Shown here in pieces: positions 1 to 8,084 of a DNA stretch of 34,801 bases (the first letter of the stretch is position 1; each line of letters starts with the position of its first letter). Below the pieces are notes generated by a model that searched no databases, had not been told where the DNA came from, and saw only the letters and a program-made list of their open reading frames with translations. Source of the DNA: Pseudoalteromonas sp. G4. Its GTDB lineage: Bacteria > Pseudomonadota > Gammaproteobacteria > Enterobacterales > Alteromonadaceae. The translations under genes and the position numbers were made by a program. Location: NCBI RefSeq assembly GCF_028875915.1, contig NZ_JAPEHW010000042.1, positions 1 through 34,801 on the forward strand, in the 5' to 3' direction.

Positions 1-52
1 CAGCGGTCTCCAAAACCGACGGTTACGGGTTCGAGTCCTGTCGCCCCTGCCA
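1..52 (+). tRNA. tRNA-Trp (CCA), 3' part only
   Basis: The window opens inside a tRNA. Visible are the anticodon loop with CCA at 10-12, a T arm with the loop TTCGAGT, the 3' acceptor strand CGCCCCT, discriminator G49 and an encoded CCA end at 50-52. The layout closely matches E. coli tRNA-Trp. The 5' acceptor strand and D arm lie before the window. The outermost anticodon-stem pair would be G-A rather than Watson-Crick. In related bacteria tRNA-Trp often closes an rRNA operon (after 5S and tRNA-Asp); that would have to be upstream and cannot be seen here. Confidence 0.93.
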
Positions 53-91
53 CTTCCTTTCTAAATATTTTTTCAAAAAATTAATCACTTT

Positions 92-352
92 ATGAACTCT
101 GATTGGCTTTGTTCACTGTTTGACATTGAATTGCTGCAATTAAAGCAAAAGAAAAAACCACTTGAGCCTGAATTAATCGAATTGAAAAAAGACTTACAAT
201 TAGTATTCACGTCGCATGACATTAAACTCGAATTTTGCACATTATCAGTTCCATTTGAAGTTGAAAGTAAGCGACTCAAAGTGAATAATCAAGGGCTGAC
301 GAGCTCGCAAAAAAGAGCGTTATGGCAAACAATATGGCAGCAACTACTTTAA
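92..352 (+). CDS. holD: Short HolD-like protein (DNA polymerase III psi subunit)
   Basis: Psi links the clamp loader to chi and, through chi, to single-strand binding protein. The 86-residue product keeps the two ends of psi: an N-terminal segment with DWLCSLFDIELLQLK, like the chi-binding N-terminus of E. coli HolD, and a C-terminal KRALWQTIWQQL, close to RAALWQQI at the end of E. coli HolD. E. coli psi is about 137 residues, so roughly a third of the middle is missing. The following gene is rimI, overlapping by 31 nt, which is the E. coli holD-rimI order. No strong ribosome-binding site precedes the ATG. Identity rests on end similarity and synteny; an unrelated small protein is possible. 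Confidence 0.6.
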   Translation: MNSDWLCSLFDIELLQLKQKKKPLEPELIELKKDLQLVFTSHDIKLEFCTLSVPFEVESKRLKVNNQGLTSSQKRALWQTIWQQLL

Positions 353-780
353 TTAAATTAGATCACACTCATCTTTCACATCTGATGACGATAGAGACAC
401 AATGTCATCAATTCCCAATGTCTGAAAAATTAATGTTGTCGTGTTTATCTGGGCGCTACAGCGCTTACGGCTGTTTTAATAACGATGAGCTAATTGCTTT
501 TTATATTGTGGAGCAAGTGGGGCCTGATTATACCTTAACGGATATTTGTGTAAGCCCAAACTATCAGGGAATAGGCCTTGCCAAACAAATGCTTAATCAT
601 TTATTGGCAAGTGTGAGTAATGCACAAGGCGAGAATATTTTCTTAGAAGTACGTGAATCAAATCAAAGTGCCATAGGCTTGTATAATTTTATTGGTTTTG
701 TCGAAGTAGGTATACGTAAAGGTTACTACCCAAGTCATAATGGTCGCGAAGACGCTATTTTAATGGCATTAACCGTTTAG
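322..780 (+). CDS. rimI: Ribosomal protein S18 alanine N-acetyltransferase
   Basis: GNAT-family enzyme that acetylates the N-terminal alanine of ribosomal protein S18 using acetyl-CoA. The acetyl-CoA loop is visible as YQGIGLAK after ICVSPN, followed by the family motif LEVRESNQSAIGLYNFIGF and the C-terminal GYYPSHNGREDAILMAL, very like E. coli RimI. Length is 152 residues, or 148 (the E. coli length) if the second ATG at 334 is used. The first ATG at 322 has an AAGAG stretch just upstream, so both starts are plausible. It overlaps holD at the 5' end, suggesting translational coupling, and overlaps the convergent kinase gene by 4 nt at the 3' end. Confidence 0.93.
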   Translation: MANNMAATTLIKLDHTHLSHLMTIETQCHQFPMSEKLMLSCLSGRYSAYGCFNNDELIAFYIVEQVGPDYTLTDICVSPNYQGIGLAKQMLNHLLASVSNAQGENIFLEVRESNQSAIGLYNFIGFVEVGIRKGYYPSHNGREDAILMALTV

Positions 781-3449
781 TCGTCTTCGTTTAGATTTAA
801 TATAAAAATTATCGCCTGCTCTAATTTTAGAATGTGATAATCCAGACCTTCTTCGTTATGCTCTCTTATACAAGACTCTAACTCAGCCGCTGCATCACTA
901 ATATGATTAAAGCCGAAACAACCTGCACTGCCTTTAATACTGTGAGAAAGGGCTAATAATTCGTTAAGATCTTGCTGTTCGTTAAGTTGAGCAATTTGTT
1001 TTAATAAATTTGGCAGCTTAGATTTGTAGTTATCACTGATCTGTTTAAAGCGCTCCCCTTGGAATAACTCTTCCCAATTTTGCTGACTATCTCGTTCAAG
1101 TGATAAGTATTGTTGTAACGTTTGTTCAAGCTGAACTTTATCAATTGGTTTTGCTAATGCTTTATCGCAACCAGCTTCAAGGTAGGCATCTACGTCGTTT
1201 TTCATCACATTAGCGGTAAGTGCCACTATCGGGCCGTCATATGCCGCATTACGAAGCATTTGTGTGGCTTCTAAACCACCCATTACAGGCATTTGCATAT
1301 CCATTAGGATTAGGTCGTAGTCATTAGTGAGCGCTTGCTCTACGGCTTCAGCACCGTTATTTGCAAAATCTGGCGAAATTCCCCATTGGCTCAGTAATAA
1401 GCGGATCAAATCTTGGTTGTCTTTGTTATCTTCAGCAACCAAAATATTGCCCTCAAACTGCTGAGCATGCGCAATCGATTCTTCTTTAAGCATCGCTTTT
1501 GCTGAATTAGCACTGCTAACCATTGCAACTTTATGGTTTTGGTTATTGGTAGCAACAATAATTTCAAACTTACTACCTTCGCTAAGCTTACTGGTTACAG
1601 TAATGTCACCACCTAAAATTTGTGCGAGGTTTTTCGCAATACATAGGCCAAGCCCTGTACCACCAAACTTACGGGTAGTGCTAATATCTGCTTGCTCGAA
1701 CGGTTTAAAAGCTCTTTCTTGTTCTTGTTGTGACATACCGATACCACTATCTGTGACAGTGAAAATCAACTTTTCTGTTGAAGGTGAATAGCGCACATTA
1801 ATGGCTACTTCGCCTTTCTCTGTAAACTTAACCGCATTGGTACAAATGTTAAGTAGAACCTGTTTTAGGCGTGTTTCATCACTGTGAATAATGCTCGGCA
1901 GTGGGTAGTCAATATTCAGCGAGAGGGCGAGTTCTTTATCAAGTGCCATTGGTTCAATAATACTTTTTATGTCATTGATAAATGGCATAAGCTCAACCAC
2001 GCGCGTTTCAACTTCTAGTTTATCGGCTTCAATTTTTGATAAGTCGAGAATATTGTTTATTAATTCAAGCAGATGTTTAGAGTTACGTAGAACCGTGCTT
2101 AAGTATTTTGCTTTTTTATTATTAGATTCTTGCCCTAAAATGGTTTCTGTAAAGCCCATTATTGCCGTAAGTGGCGTGCGAATTTCATGGCTCATATTGG
2201 CAAGAAAACGACTTTTCAGGTGGTTTGCTTGCTCAGCTTCGACAATCGCTTTTTCTAATTTTTTATTAATTTTTGCAATGGCTTGAGTACGGGTAACTAC
2301 TTTTTCTTCGAGGTGTTCACGGTAATCTAGAAGTTCAGTTTGGTATTGCTTAATTTGATTAACCATGTGATTAAAATCACGAAATAGCATACCAAGTTCG
2401 TCTTTTCTATCCTGCGGTAACTTTACATTTAAGTTGCCATCACCCACTTTATGGCTGGCTTCAGCAAGTGATTCGATGGGCTTAAGCAGCATGCGACGCA
2501 CAACTAAGAAGATAATACCTGGTAAAAATATCGCAGTAGATAAAATGAGCAGGGCAGTATACATAGTGATTGTTTGACCGGCCTTATAAAGCGAGTTTTT
2601 ATTAAGTGCGGTCACAAAGTAAAGGTCATTACTCATTGAGTTAGCTAAAATCATGCGGGTATCGTCAGCAAGTGTATGTAGCGAAAGCTGGTTAAATTCT
2701 TCAGTATTGGCGGTTTTCTTTAGCAGTTGTAGTTCGTATTCTGATACATAGTTATTGTTGAGGTCAGTTTTATTGCAAAACAGGATCTTACCTGTATTGT
2801 CCATAATAAAATTAACCGTGTCAGAAAAGTAGTCATTGGCAACACTTCTGGCGATTTCATCGCTATCTATGTGGAAGATTAAATAGCCTAGTACTTTTGG
2901 CGAGTCGAGCGTAAAGCGTGAATCAAATAATCGATAAGTGAGATAAATTGAGGTTTTGTCGTTCTCTGAAATAAAGAAAATATTTTGCTGTTTACGGTTA
3001 TTTGTCAGCTGATTGCTAAATGGGTAGCTATCACGAGTTTCTAATACGGCTTTAGGATAATAACTAAGTACGTCCCCTTGCGGGTTAATTACCCCGATAC
3101 TTAATATATGTGGAAATGAGTCGACGTAATTACCAAATTCGTCAACTAACGAAGATACAAGTTTAGTGCGCTCTTTTGATGGTTTGTCATTTTCATCATA
3201 GCTATAGATAAGGTAATTGTTTAAAACAGGCGAGGCAGAAAGTAACTCAATTATAGAATTATAAAATTGGGTAAAGTTTTGGCTTTTATTAACTTGCTGC
3301 TCAACAAAGCGTGTAACAATAGCTTCTGCTTGTTTTTCAGAAGAGCTTGTTACATTCGTCAGGGAGAAAATCCCTTGTATTGCCATGGGAATAATCACAA
3401 GCGGGGTAATATACCACAGCAGCCTTACGCTCAACTTGTTGTTATTCAT
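777..3449 (-). CDS. Hybrid sensor histidine kinase (sensor-HAMP-HisKA-HATPase-REC-Hpt)
   Basis: Inner-membrane phosphorelay sensor. From the ATG at 3449 (890 residues): TM1 about 8-30, a periplasmic Cache-like sensor about 31-293, TM2 about 294-318, HAMP about 320-372, coiled coil, HisKA with phosphoacceptor His421 in the SHEIRTPL motif, HATPase with the N box NICTNAVKF (about 536-544) and the G boxes DSGIGM and GGTGLGL, a receiver with Asp717 in LILMDMQMP, and a C-terminal Hpt with His836 in LSHSIKGSAG. An in-frame TTG/ATG extension to 3491 has no ribosome-binding site, whereas GGAAAACG precedes 3449. No DNA-binding response regulator is adjacent, so the final partner is unknown. It probably works with the YfiR-like protein and the TonB-dependent receptor next door, a combination common in Alteromonadales. 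Confidence 0.92.
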   Translation of the reverse strand: MNNNKLSVRLLWYITPLVIIPMAIQGIFSLTNVTSSSEKQAEAIVTRFVEQQVNKSQNFTQFYNSIIELLSASPVLNNYLIYSYDENDKPSKERTKLVSSLVDEFGNYVDSFPHILSIGVINPQGDVLSYYPKAVLETRDSYPFSNQLTNNRKQQNIFFISENDKTSIYLTYRLFDSRFTLDSPKVLGYLIFHIDSDEIARSVANDYFSDTVNFIMDNTGKILFCNKTDLNNNYVSEYELQLLKKTANTEEFNQLSLHTLADDTRMILANSMSNDLYFVTALNKNSLYKAGQTITMYTALLILSTAIFLPGIIFLVVRRMLLKPIESLAEASHKVGDGNLNVKLPQDRKDELGMLFRDFNHMVNQIKQYQTELLDYREHLEEKVVTRTQAIAKINKKLEKAIVEAEQANHLKSRFLANMSHEIRTPLTAIMGFTETILGQESNNKKAKYLSTVLRNSKHLLELINNILDLSKIEADKLEVETRVVELMPFINDIKSIIEPMALDKELALSLNIDYPLPSIIHSDETRLKQVLLNICTNAVKFTEKGEVAINVRYSPSTEKLIFTVTDSGIGMSQQEQERAFKPFEQADISTTRKFGGTGLGLCIAKNLAQILGGDITVTSKLSEGSKFEIIVATNNQNHKVAMVSSANSAKAMLKEESIAHAQQFEGNILVAEDNKDNQDLIRLLLSQWGISPDFANNGAEAVEQALTNDYDLILMDMQMPVMGGLEATQMLRNAAYDGPIVALTANVMKNDVDAYLEAGCDKALAKPIDKVQLEQTLQQYLSLERDSQQNWEELFQGERFKQISDNYKSKLPNLLKQIAQLNEQQDLNELLALSHSIKGSAGCFGFNHISDAAAELESCIREHNEEGLDYHILKLEQAIIFILNLNEDD

Positions 3450-3639
3450 CGTTTTCCATTTTTCAACAAAAGTTCTTCTATAATCTAGCATATTTTTGTA
3501 CTAGTATAAGAATATAATTACAATCAGTACAATAATTTGCGTGTATGTTGCATGGTCGTTTTGGAGTGCGATAGCTTATTGAGAGGGAGTGTTTAAATAA
3601 GCGTATGTATAAGGTTTACAGCTAGGTGACAAAAGAACT

Positions 3640-4158
3640 GTGTTGCTAAACTTAAAATGGAAAAACAGCTTATTTGTAGCCTCTTTTTTGATGCTGCTCA
3701 GCTTATCTTGGCAAATTATTGCGAATGAACTACCTGCGAACTTGCAGGTTGTACTGCTTTCTAAGTTAATGCCTTATGAGAAGGCGCTTTCTGATAAGCC
3801 CAAAGTGTCAATTTTTGTCGTGAATAACCAAGATGTATATCAAGCGTTTAATTTGCTAAAAGCAAAACAACGTAATCAGCAGCTTGGTGCCATCAAATAT
3901 GGCACTGAACTACCATCAGAGGGTTATGATATTGTTTATCTTGATAAGCAAATCAATTTAAGCGATGCACTTATTTACAGCCTTAAACATTCAAGCTTAT
4001 TAGTAACCAATGATATAGATATGGTTAAGCAGGGCATAACATTAGGCCTAAGTGTGAAAAATGGCCGCCCCATGTTTTATCTAAATAAAAAAAGCAGTGA
4101 TGCTACTGGCCTCAGTTGGGATAAAACGGTACTTGATATTGCAACGCTATATAATTAA
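3640..4158 (+). CDS. YfiR/HmsC-like periplasmic protein (DUF4154)
   Basis: A 172-residue exported protein of the YfiR (DUF4154) type. YfiR proteins are periplasmic regulators that hold a membrane-bound partner (YfiN diguanylate cyclase in Pseudomonas) inactive. An N-terminal signal sequence spans about residues 8-29 (SLFVASFLMLLSLSWQIIA). After it come the family-typical pattern of a short strand with KVSIFVVNNQ, then GYDIVYLDK, a region SLLVTNDIDMVKQG and the closing NGRPMFYLNKK. The start is GTG with AGGTG about 11 nt upstream. It lies on the opposite strand from both the kinase and the TonB-dependent receptor, convergent with the latter, so it has its own promoter. No cyclase is adjacent; the kinase periplasmic domain is the likeliest partner, by inference. 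Confidence 0.75.
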   Translation: MLLNLKWKNSLFVASFLMLLSLSWQIIANELPANLQVVLLSKLMPYEKALSDKPKVSIFVVNNQDVYQAFNLLKAKQRNQQLGAIKYGTELPSEGYDIVYLDKQINLSDALIYSLKHSSLLVTNDIDMVKQGITLGLSVKNGRPMFYLNKKSSDATGLSWDKTVLDIATLYN

Positions 4159-4166
4159 AGCTTTGT

Positions 4167-4223
4167 CTGCTAACTGCTAACTGCTAACTGCTAACTGCTA
4201 AACTGCTAACTGCTAACTGCTAA
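4167..4223. repeat. Tandem array of the heptamer CTGCTAA (8 copies)
   Basis: Eight copies of CTGCTAA head to tail, with a single extra A after the fifth copy (position 4202). The array lies between the convergent 3' ends of the YfiR-like gene (stop at 4158) and the TonB-dependent receptor (stop at 4238). Because the period is 7 and each unit holds TAA on the plus strand and TAG on the minus strand, the array has stops in all six frames. No hairpin terminator is seen in this gap. Confidence 0.97.
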
Positions 4224-4237
4224 CTATTCAATTTCTT

Positions 4238-6526
4238 TTAAAAACTTACTAACAGCTGAAAAGCAAGTGTACGACCAAGTTGCGGATGATATGCAGGTGT
4301 AAAGCCATTTGGGTCTGCATTATAGTTAATATCATATGCGTTTACATCACTCGCACCGTCTTGCCTGCCAACTAACACATACTGTTTATCAAAGAGATTC
4401 TTAACAATAAACTGTGGAGTAAGTGTTACACCTGAAAAGCTTAAATTAGGTGAAGAAAGAACTAAATTATAAAGTGAAAGGTTTTCCGCAGTATTTGAAA
4501 AATAGGCATTGCTAAGAGGGGCATTACGGCCAAACAAATGATTTGCTCTAAAATCAATGGTTAAATGCGGCATTACACGGTAGTTAATTCCCCAGTTGAT
4601 TCTATGATCTGTGGTGTGGTTAAGTGCATTTGCAGCTAAGTCCTGATCACCATCAGAATAATGATAATTAAAATAAGCAGATACCACTTGGTTATAGCTA
4701 TAGCTTGTATCTAATGTTACGCCCCAATAATCACTGTTTTTTGCATTTTCATAGCTTACTGTGCTTGCAGTTGCAAAGCGGAAACTAGCATCAGCATCAT
4801 GCACGTCAAGGGTGATACGGTTATCTTCTTGGCTGTAAAATAATGCAGTTTTAAAGTCTAATTGATGTTTTGATTGCTCATAAAAGTAATGGCTAACTAA
4901 CTCGGTTGTTTTAATTTGTTCGGGTTTTAAGTTTACATTACCGCGAAATTCATCATTTAACTCAAACACACTTGGTTCACGAAACGCTTCACCATAAAGC
5001 AGTTTAAATACAAGGTTTTGACTTGCATTAAAATTAATTGCTGCGCGAGGATTAGTAGTTGTGCCAAAGGCGTCGCTTCGGTCGTATCTAAAACCAAGAG
5101 TGTAGTTAAGTTTATCGGTAATATAGCCTTGCGCCTCAGCGTAAAGCGCTTCTTCGTCTATTTGCTCAACTGGAGATTCGGTATAATTGCCAAGGCCAAG
5201 TCCTGCTTCTGCAAGCAACCAATCTGATGAGGTTGAAGCTTGTTTACCAATTTGATAATCACCCAGTGAGACTATTTGCCCCATTTTTTCTGAGCGCATT
5301 AAACGATAGCCGAGTTGCCAGTCAATATCGTGCCATTTTGAAATATTAAGCTGTTGTTCAAACGCTCTTTGCTTGCTCAAACTATGGTAGCTTTTAACCA
5401 AATCAACAAAGCGATAGCTGTACTTAAAGCCGGTATCTGGCTCTTGCTTGTTTTCTCTTTGCCATAGGCGGCTAGAAAGTTCGAGCTGATGTGAAAACTG
5501 ATAGTCTAAATCAATATAATAATGTTGTGCACTGTGGTGTTTTTTGTAGGAAGCATCACGTGTTTGGTATTCAAAACCAGTAACATAACTCGCAAGCCCT
5601 TGTTCCTGCTCCCAACTATTAAAACCGATTTCAAAATGACTAATCCCCGCGTTATGCCTTGCCGGGTTTTGCCATACGAGCTTACCTCTTAATGCAGTAT
5701 CATCACTTTGGTTATTAAATCCAGCTTGTTGATATTGCCCCGCCAGCGGATTTAAACCATCAGCAATATAATTACCATTAACATACTGCTGCGTTAAATA
5801 ATTAGGGTATAGGTGATTGGTAAAATAGCCTGCTGGATCATAACTTTCTAAACCAGAGTCACCATCACGGGTGAAATAACGCCCAGCTAATTGTAAGCTA
5901 AATTCAGAGATATTTTGGTTAAGCATAAACTGCATTGAACGTTCACCATGTTCACCTGCAAGCACGCTTAAGCGTTGTCCAGATGATTGCTGCGCTTTTT
6001 TGGTAATAAAGTGGATTACACCAGAGTATGCATTGGCACCATAGCTTGCAGAACCAGGGCCTTGCACTATTTCAATACGCTCAATATCAGCTAAAATTTG
6101 CTGATTTCCCCATGGTTGAGACCAATTAAAGGCAATGTGATTTTGCACAATACCATCAATCATAATAAGCAATTGAACATTACCAGGAGTACCACCAATA
6201 CCGCGGTTGATACTATGACTGGTGTATTCCCCAGCCGCATCTTGGTGATTGGCAAAATCAAAACCCGGCACGTCGCGTAAAATATCAATTAAATTTTGAT
6301 AGCCACGCTGTTTTATTTGCTCAGCAGTGACGATTTTTATATTGGCAGGGGCATCTAATAAAGACTGATGTTTAAGGCTAGCAGTTTGCACTTGTACATT
6401 GAGTAAATCTTTTAAGCTAAGAGCTTGTAAGGCATCAAGATCATAATCAGCATTTGAAGCAAATGCTGCAGGTGCAGAAACTGATAACAGGATTGCAGAC
6501 GTAAGCAAATTAATTCGGCTAGCCAT
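4238..6526 (-). CDS. TonB-dependent outer-membrane receptor, BtuB/CirA-like
   Basis: Energy-coupled outer-membrane import channel; substrate unknown. The 762-residue protein has a signal peptide ending near AAFAS (about residue 23), a plug domain about 50-175 with the classic DGIVQN, IERIEIVQGPGSASYGANAYSGVIHFITKK run (quoted in part), and a long beta-barrel region rich in alternating aromatic residues. It ends in LLVSF with the terminal Phe typical of barrel proteins. The mature N-terminus (ALSLKDLLNVQVQTAS) is the form found in receptors that travel with YfiR-like proteins and hybrid kinases in marine gammaproteobacteria. No cobalamin riboswitch fits in the short upstream gap, so vitamin B12 is not indicated. 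Confidence 0.92.
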   Translation of the reverse strand: MASRINLLTSAILLSVSAPAAFASNADYDLDALQALSLKDLLNVQVQTASLKHQSLLDAPANIKIVTAEQIKQRGYQNLIDILRDVPGFDFANHQDAAGEYTSHSINRGIGGTPGNVQLLIMIDGIVQNHIAFNWSQPWGNQQILADIERIEIVQGPGSASYGANAYSGVIHFITKKAQQSSGQRLSVLAGEHGERSMQFMLNQNISEFSLQLAGRYFTRDGDSGLESYDPAGYFTNHLYPNYLTQQYVNGNYIADGLNPLAGQYQQAGFNNQSDDTALRGKLVWQNPARHNAGISHFEIGFNSWEQEQGLASYVTGFEYQTRDASYKKHHSAQHYYIDLDYQFSHQLELSSRLWQRENKQEPDTGFKYSYRFVDLVKSYHSLSKQRAFEQQLNISKWHDIDWQLGYRLMRSEKMGQIVSLGDYQIGKQASTSSDWLLAEAGLGLGNYTESPVEQIDEEALYAEAQGYITDKLNYTLGFRYDRSDAFGTTTNPRAAINFNASQNLVFKLLYGEAFREPSVFELNDEFRGNVNLKPEQIKTTELVSHYFYEQSKHQLDFKTALFYSQEDNRITLDVHDADASFRFATASTVSYENAKNSDYWGVTLDTSYSYNQVVSAYFNYHYSDGDQDLAANALNHTTDHRINWGINYRVMPHLTIDFRANHLFGRNAPLSNAYFSNTAENLSLYNLVLSSPNLSFSGVTLTPQFIVKNLFDKQYVLVGRQDGASDVNAYDINYNADPNGFTPAYHPQLGRTLAFQLLVSF

Positions 6527-6610
6527 AATTGCGAAATTTGGTTCGACATTTATTAGATTTATAGCTCAACCATAGCACAGTTTAATTGCAATAGGTATTT
6601 ATGCTAAAAG

Positions 6611-6646
6611 CCTATGTGATAGGTTGTAAACAACCAAGCACATAGG
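6611..6646 (-). terminator. Interrupted hairpin, probable terminator of the darA-to-btrH-like unit
   Basis: Stem CCTATGTG/CACATAGG (6611-6618 with 6639-6646), a 3x3 internal loop (ATA/AAG), then stem GGTTG/CAACC with loop TAAA. Read on the minus strand it is followed by CTTTT. It lies just past the end of the BtrH-like gene and before the start of the receptor gene. Confidence 0.65.
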
Positions 6647-6671
6647 TCAAAATTTGAGAGTAATTAAGCGG

Positions 6672-7682
6672 TTATTTAATTGCTAGTAGGCGAGTTCTAA
6701 GCGCTGTTTCTTGCTTTGCACAATCACGCAATTGCGCTGCAATATCACTCAGTGGCACAGGTGTTTTGCTGCGGCAATGGTTTACTGCAAGTGAGGCTAA
6801 GTTACGCCAATTATCGCCAATTTCTGTCGCCATTTGTGATGCTTCAAACATTGCTTGGTTGTTTGTATAGGCTGCAGCCTCATCTAAAAAGCTGGCAAAC
6901 ATAAAGCGAAATCCCGCACCACCGGTGCCAATTTCTTCTTGCATGCGCACAATATGCGCTAGAAATAAATGGCGATATTTTTTCGGTTTTCGATCTAATC
7001 GCTCAATATCTTTTGCAAGCTTTTCCATGCCTTGGGTACCGAACAAGTTAATGCCGGGTACAGGCAAACCAGCCATCATTTTTGCTGTTTTTTTAATGCC
7101 AGAGTAAATATGTGGTGTTAAATCGACTTCACTGGGTACATTATCAACCCAATACATTAACCCTTTTGGTGCAAGCGCGCCCTTACTAAAACGGGCTTTT
7201 TCCAAATCGCGTTTAGGACAGGTTACGGTATTTTCAAACACCGGATCGCTGATTTGGTAATTATTGTGTTCATCAATGCCGTACACCATTAAATTGTGAG
7301 CATTAAAATGAAAACGCATTTCATCAGGAAAATAAGGCAACCAGTACACAGAAGTTTGTAGGCCGACAACTTTTCCCTCGGCTAAAACCTCATCTAGTTT
7401 TTTCATGCCTTTTTCGGCGCTCGAAAACTTTTCACGGTGTAACTTAATACCTAGTTTTTTACTGACCGTGTTAATGATCATTTTTGGTGGCATGCGATAC
7501 GCAATTAGCGGCATCCCAGCAACTTTTACAAAAGGTAAATAGGCAAAACTCATTGCAGATGCAATACCAAATGCCATAGGCTCTGAAATAGTAAGGCCAT
7601 TTGTCGACAACATGTTCGACACTACACCGCTTTCACAATGTGACGATTGCTTATGCACTAGGTTGTTTAAAACTGGCATCAT
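6672..7682 (-). CDS. BtrH-type acyltransferase (BtrH N-terminal domain, DUF4872-like C-terminus)
   Basis: BtrH of butirosin synthesis moves an acyl chain from an acyl carrier protein onto an amine acceptor through a papain-like cysteine. This 336-residue protein shows the N-terminal HCESGVVSNML motif, with Cys16 as candidate nucleophile, then FNAHNLMVYGID (His129) and YQISDP (Asp146), which would complete a Cys-His-Asp triad. The C-terminal half (about 190-336) is helical and of unknown role. There are no aminoglycoside genes nearby; the neighbours are DarA, DarB and an acyl carrier protein, so a lipid acceptor or product release is more likely. It is the last gene of a four-gene minus-strand unit and overlaps the preceding gene by 32 nt. 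Proteins of this type also occur in flexirubin clusters of Bacteroidetes (recalled, not searched). Confidence 0.8.
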   Translation of the reverse strand: MMPVLNNLVHKQSSHCESGVVSNMLSTNGLTISEPMAFGIASAMSFAYLPFVKVAGMPLIAYRMPPKMIINTVSKKLGIKLHREKFSSAEKGMKKLDEVLAEGKVVGLQTSVYWLPYFPDEMRFHFNAHNLMVYGIDEHNNYQISDPVFENTVTCPKRDLEKARFSKGALAPKGLMYWVDNVPSEVDLTPHIYSGIKKTAKMMAGLPVPGINLFGTQGMEKLAKDIERLDRKPKKYRHLFLAHIVRMQEEIGTGGAGFRFMFASFLDEAAAYTNNQAMFEASQMATEIGDNWRNLASLAVNHCRSKTPVPLSDIAAQLRDCAKQETALRTRLLAIK

Positions 7683-8082
7683 GATGCTCTGGTAAATCCT
7701 TTAATTGCTGTTCGCTAATGGCAAGTGCTTCGCAATAGCGTGAGAGAATATTAGCTGAAAGAGTGTTAAACACCTTTGGTTTAAAGTGGCGTTTAATGCG
7801 CCATTGGAACAAGCCCGTCACTTGCGATAACGATAACACGTCGTGTCTTGCGCACAGCATATGGTATTTCAAAGGAGAAACTTTACCTTGCTGCGCATCC
7901 AAAAGTGCACTTACAGCTTGTTCATTCAAGTCGTCCACAGCATATTGCGTAGCGAACGATTCAATTTCCCACCCTGATGATTTTACGCCTGCGTAGTGGC
8001 CGCTTTCATCAACGGCATAAACCAGTTTTGACTGGCCTTGGTAAATTTTTGAATTGTCCTGTGGGACGTGCTCTTTTTTCAC
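7651..8082 (-). CDS. Unknown 143-residue protein of the DarA/DarB cluster
   Basis: I do not recognise a named family. The start is GTG, 2 nt after the stop of the DarB-like gene, and the end overlaps the BtrH-like gene by 32 nt, so it is surely part of the same mRNA. The sequence has no signal peptide or membrane segment. The N-terminal half carries VYAVDESGHYAGVKSSGWEIES. The C-terminal half is basic and helical, with LSLSQVTGLFQWRIKRHFKP followed by FNTLSANILSRYCEALAIS, which has the spacing of a helix-turn-helix or small helical bundle. Its place between DarB and the acyltransferase suggests an accessory or regulatory role in the same pathway. This is inference from position only. Confidence 0.8.
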   Translation of the reverse strand: MKKEHVPQDNSKIYQGQSKLVYAVDESGHYAGVKSSGWEIESFATQYAVDDLNEQAVSALLDAQQGKVSPLKYHMLCARHDVLSLSQVTGLFQWRIKRHFKPKVFNTLSANILSRYCEALAISEQQLKDLPEHHDASFKQPSA

Positions 8083-8084
8083 TG

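Noticed and set aside
3450..3491. Upstream start of the hybrid kinase
   Set aside because: No ribosome-binding site, and it adds 14 charged residues before the first membrane helix; GGAAAACG precedes 3449. Not excluded.
4167..4223. CRISPR array
   Set aside because: Units are 7 nt with no spacers, and no cas genes are present.
6527..6671. Cobalamin riboswitch upstream of the BtuB-like receptor
   Set aside because: Only 145 nt, with one simple hairpin that fits a terminator; no B12-box-like sequence was seen.
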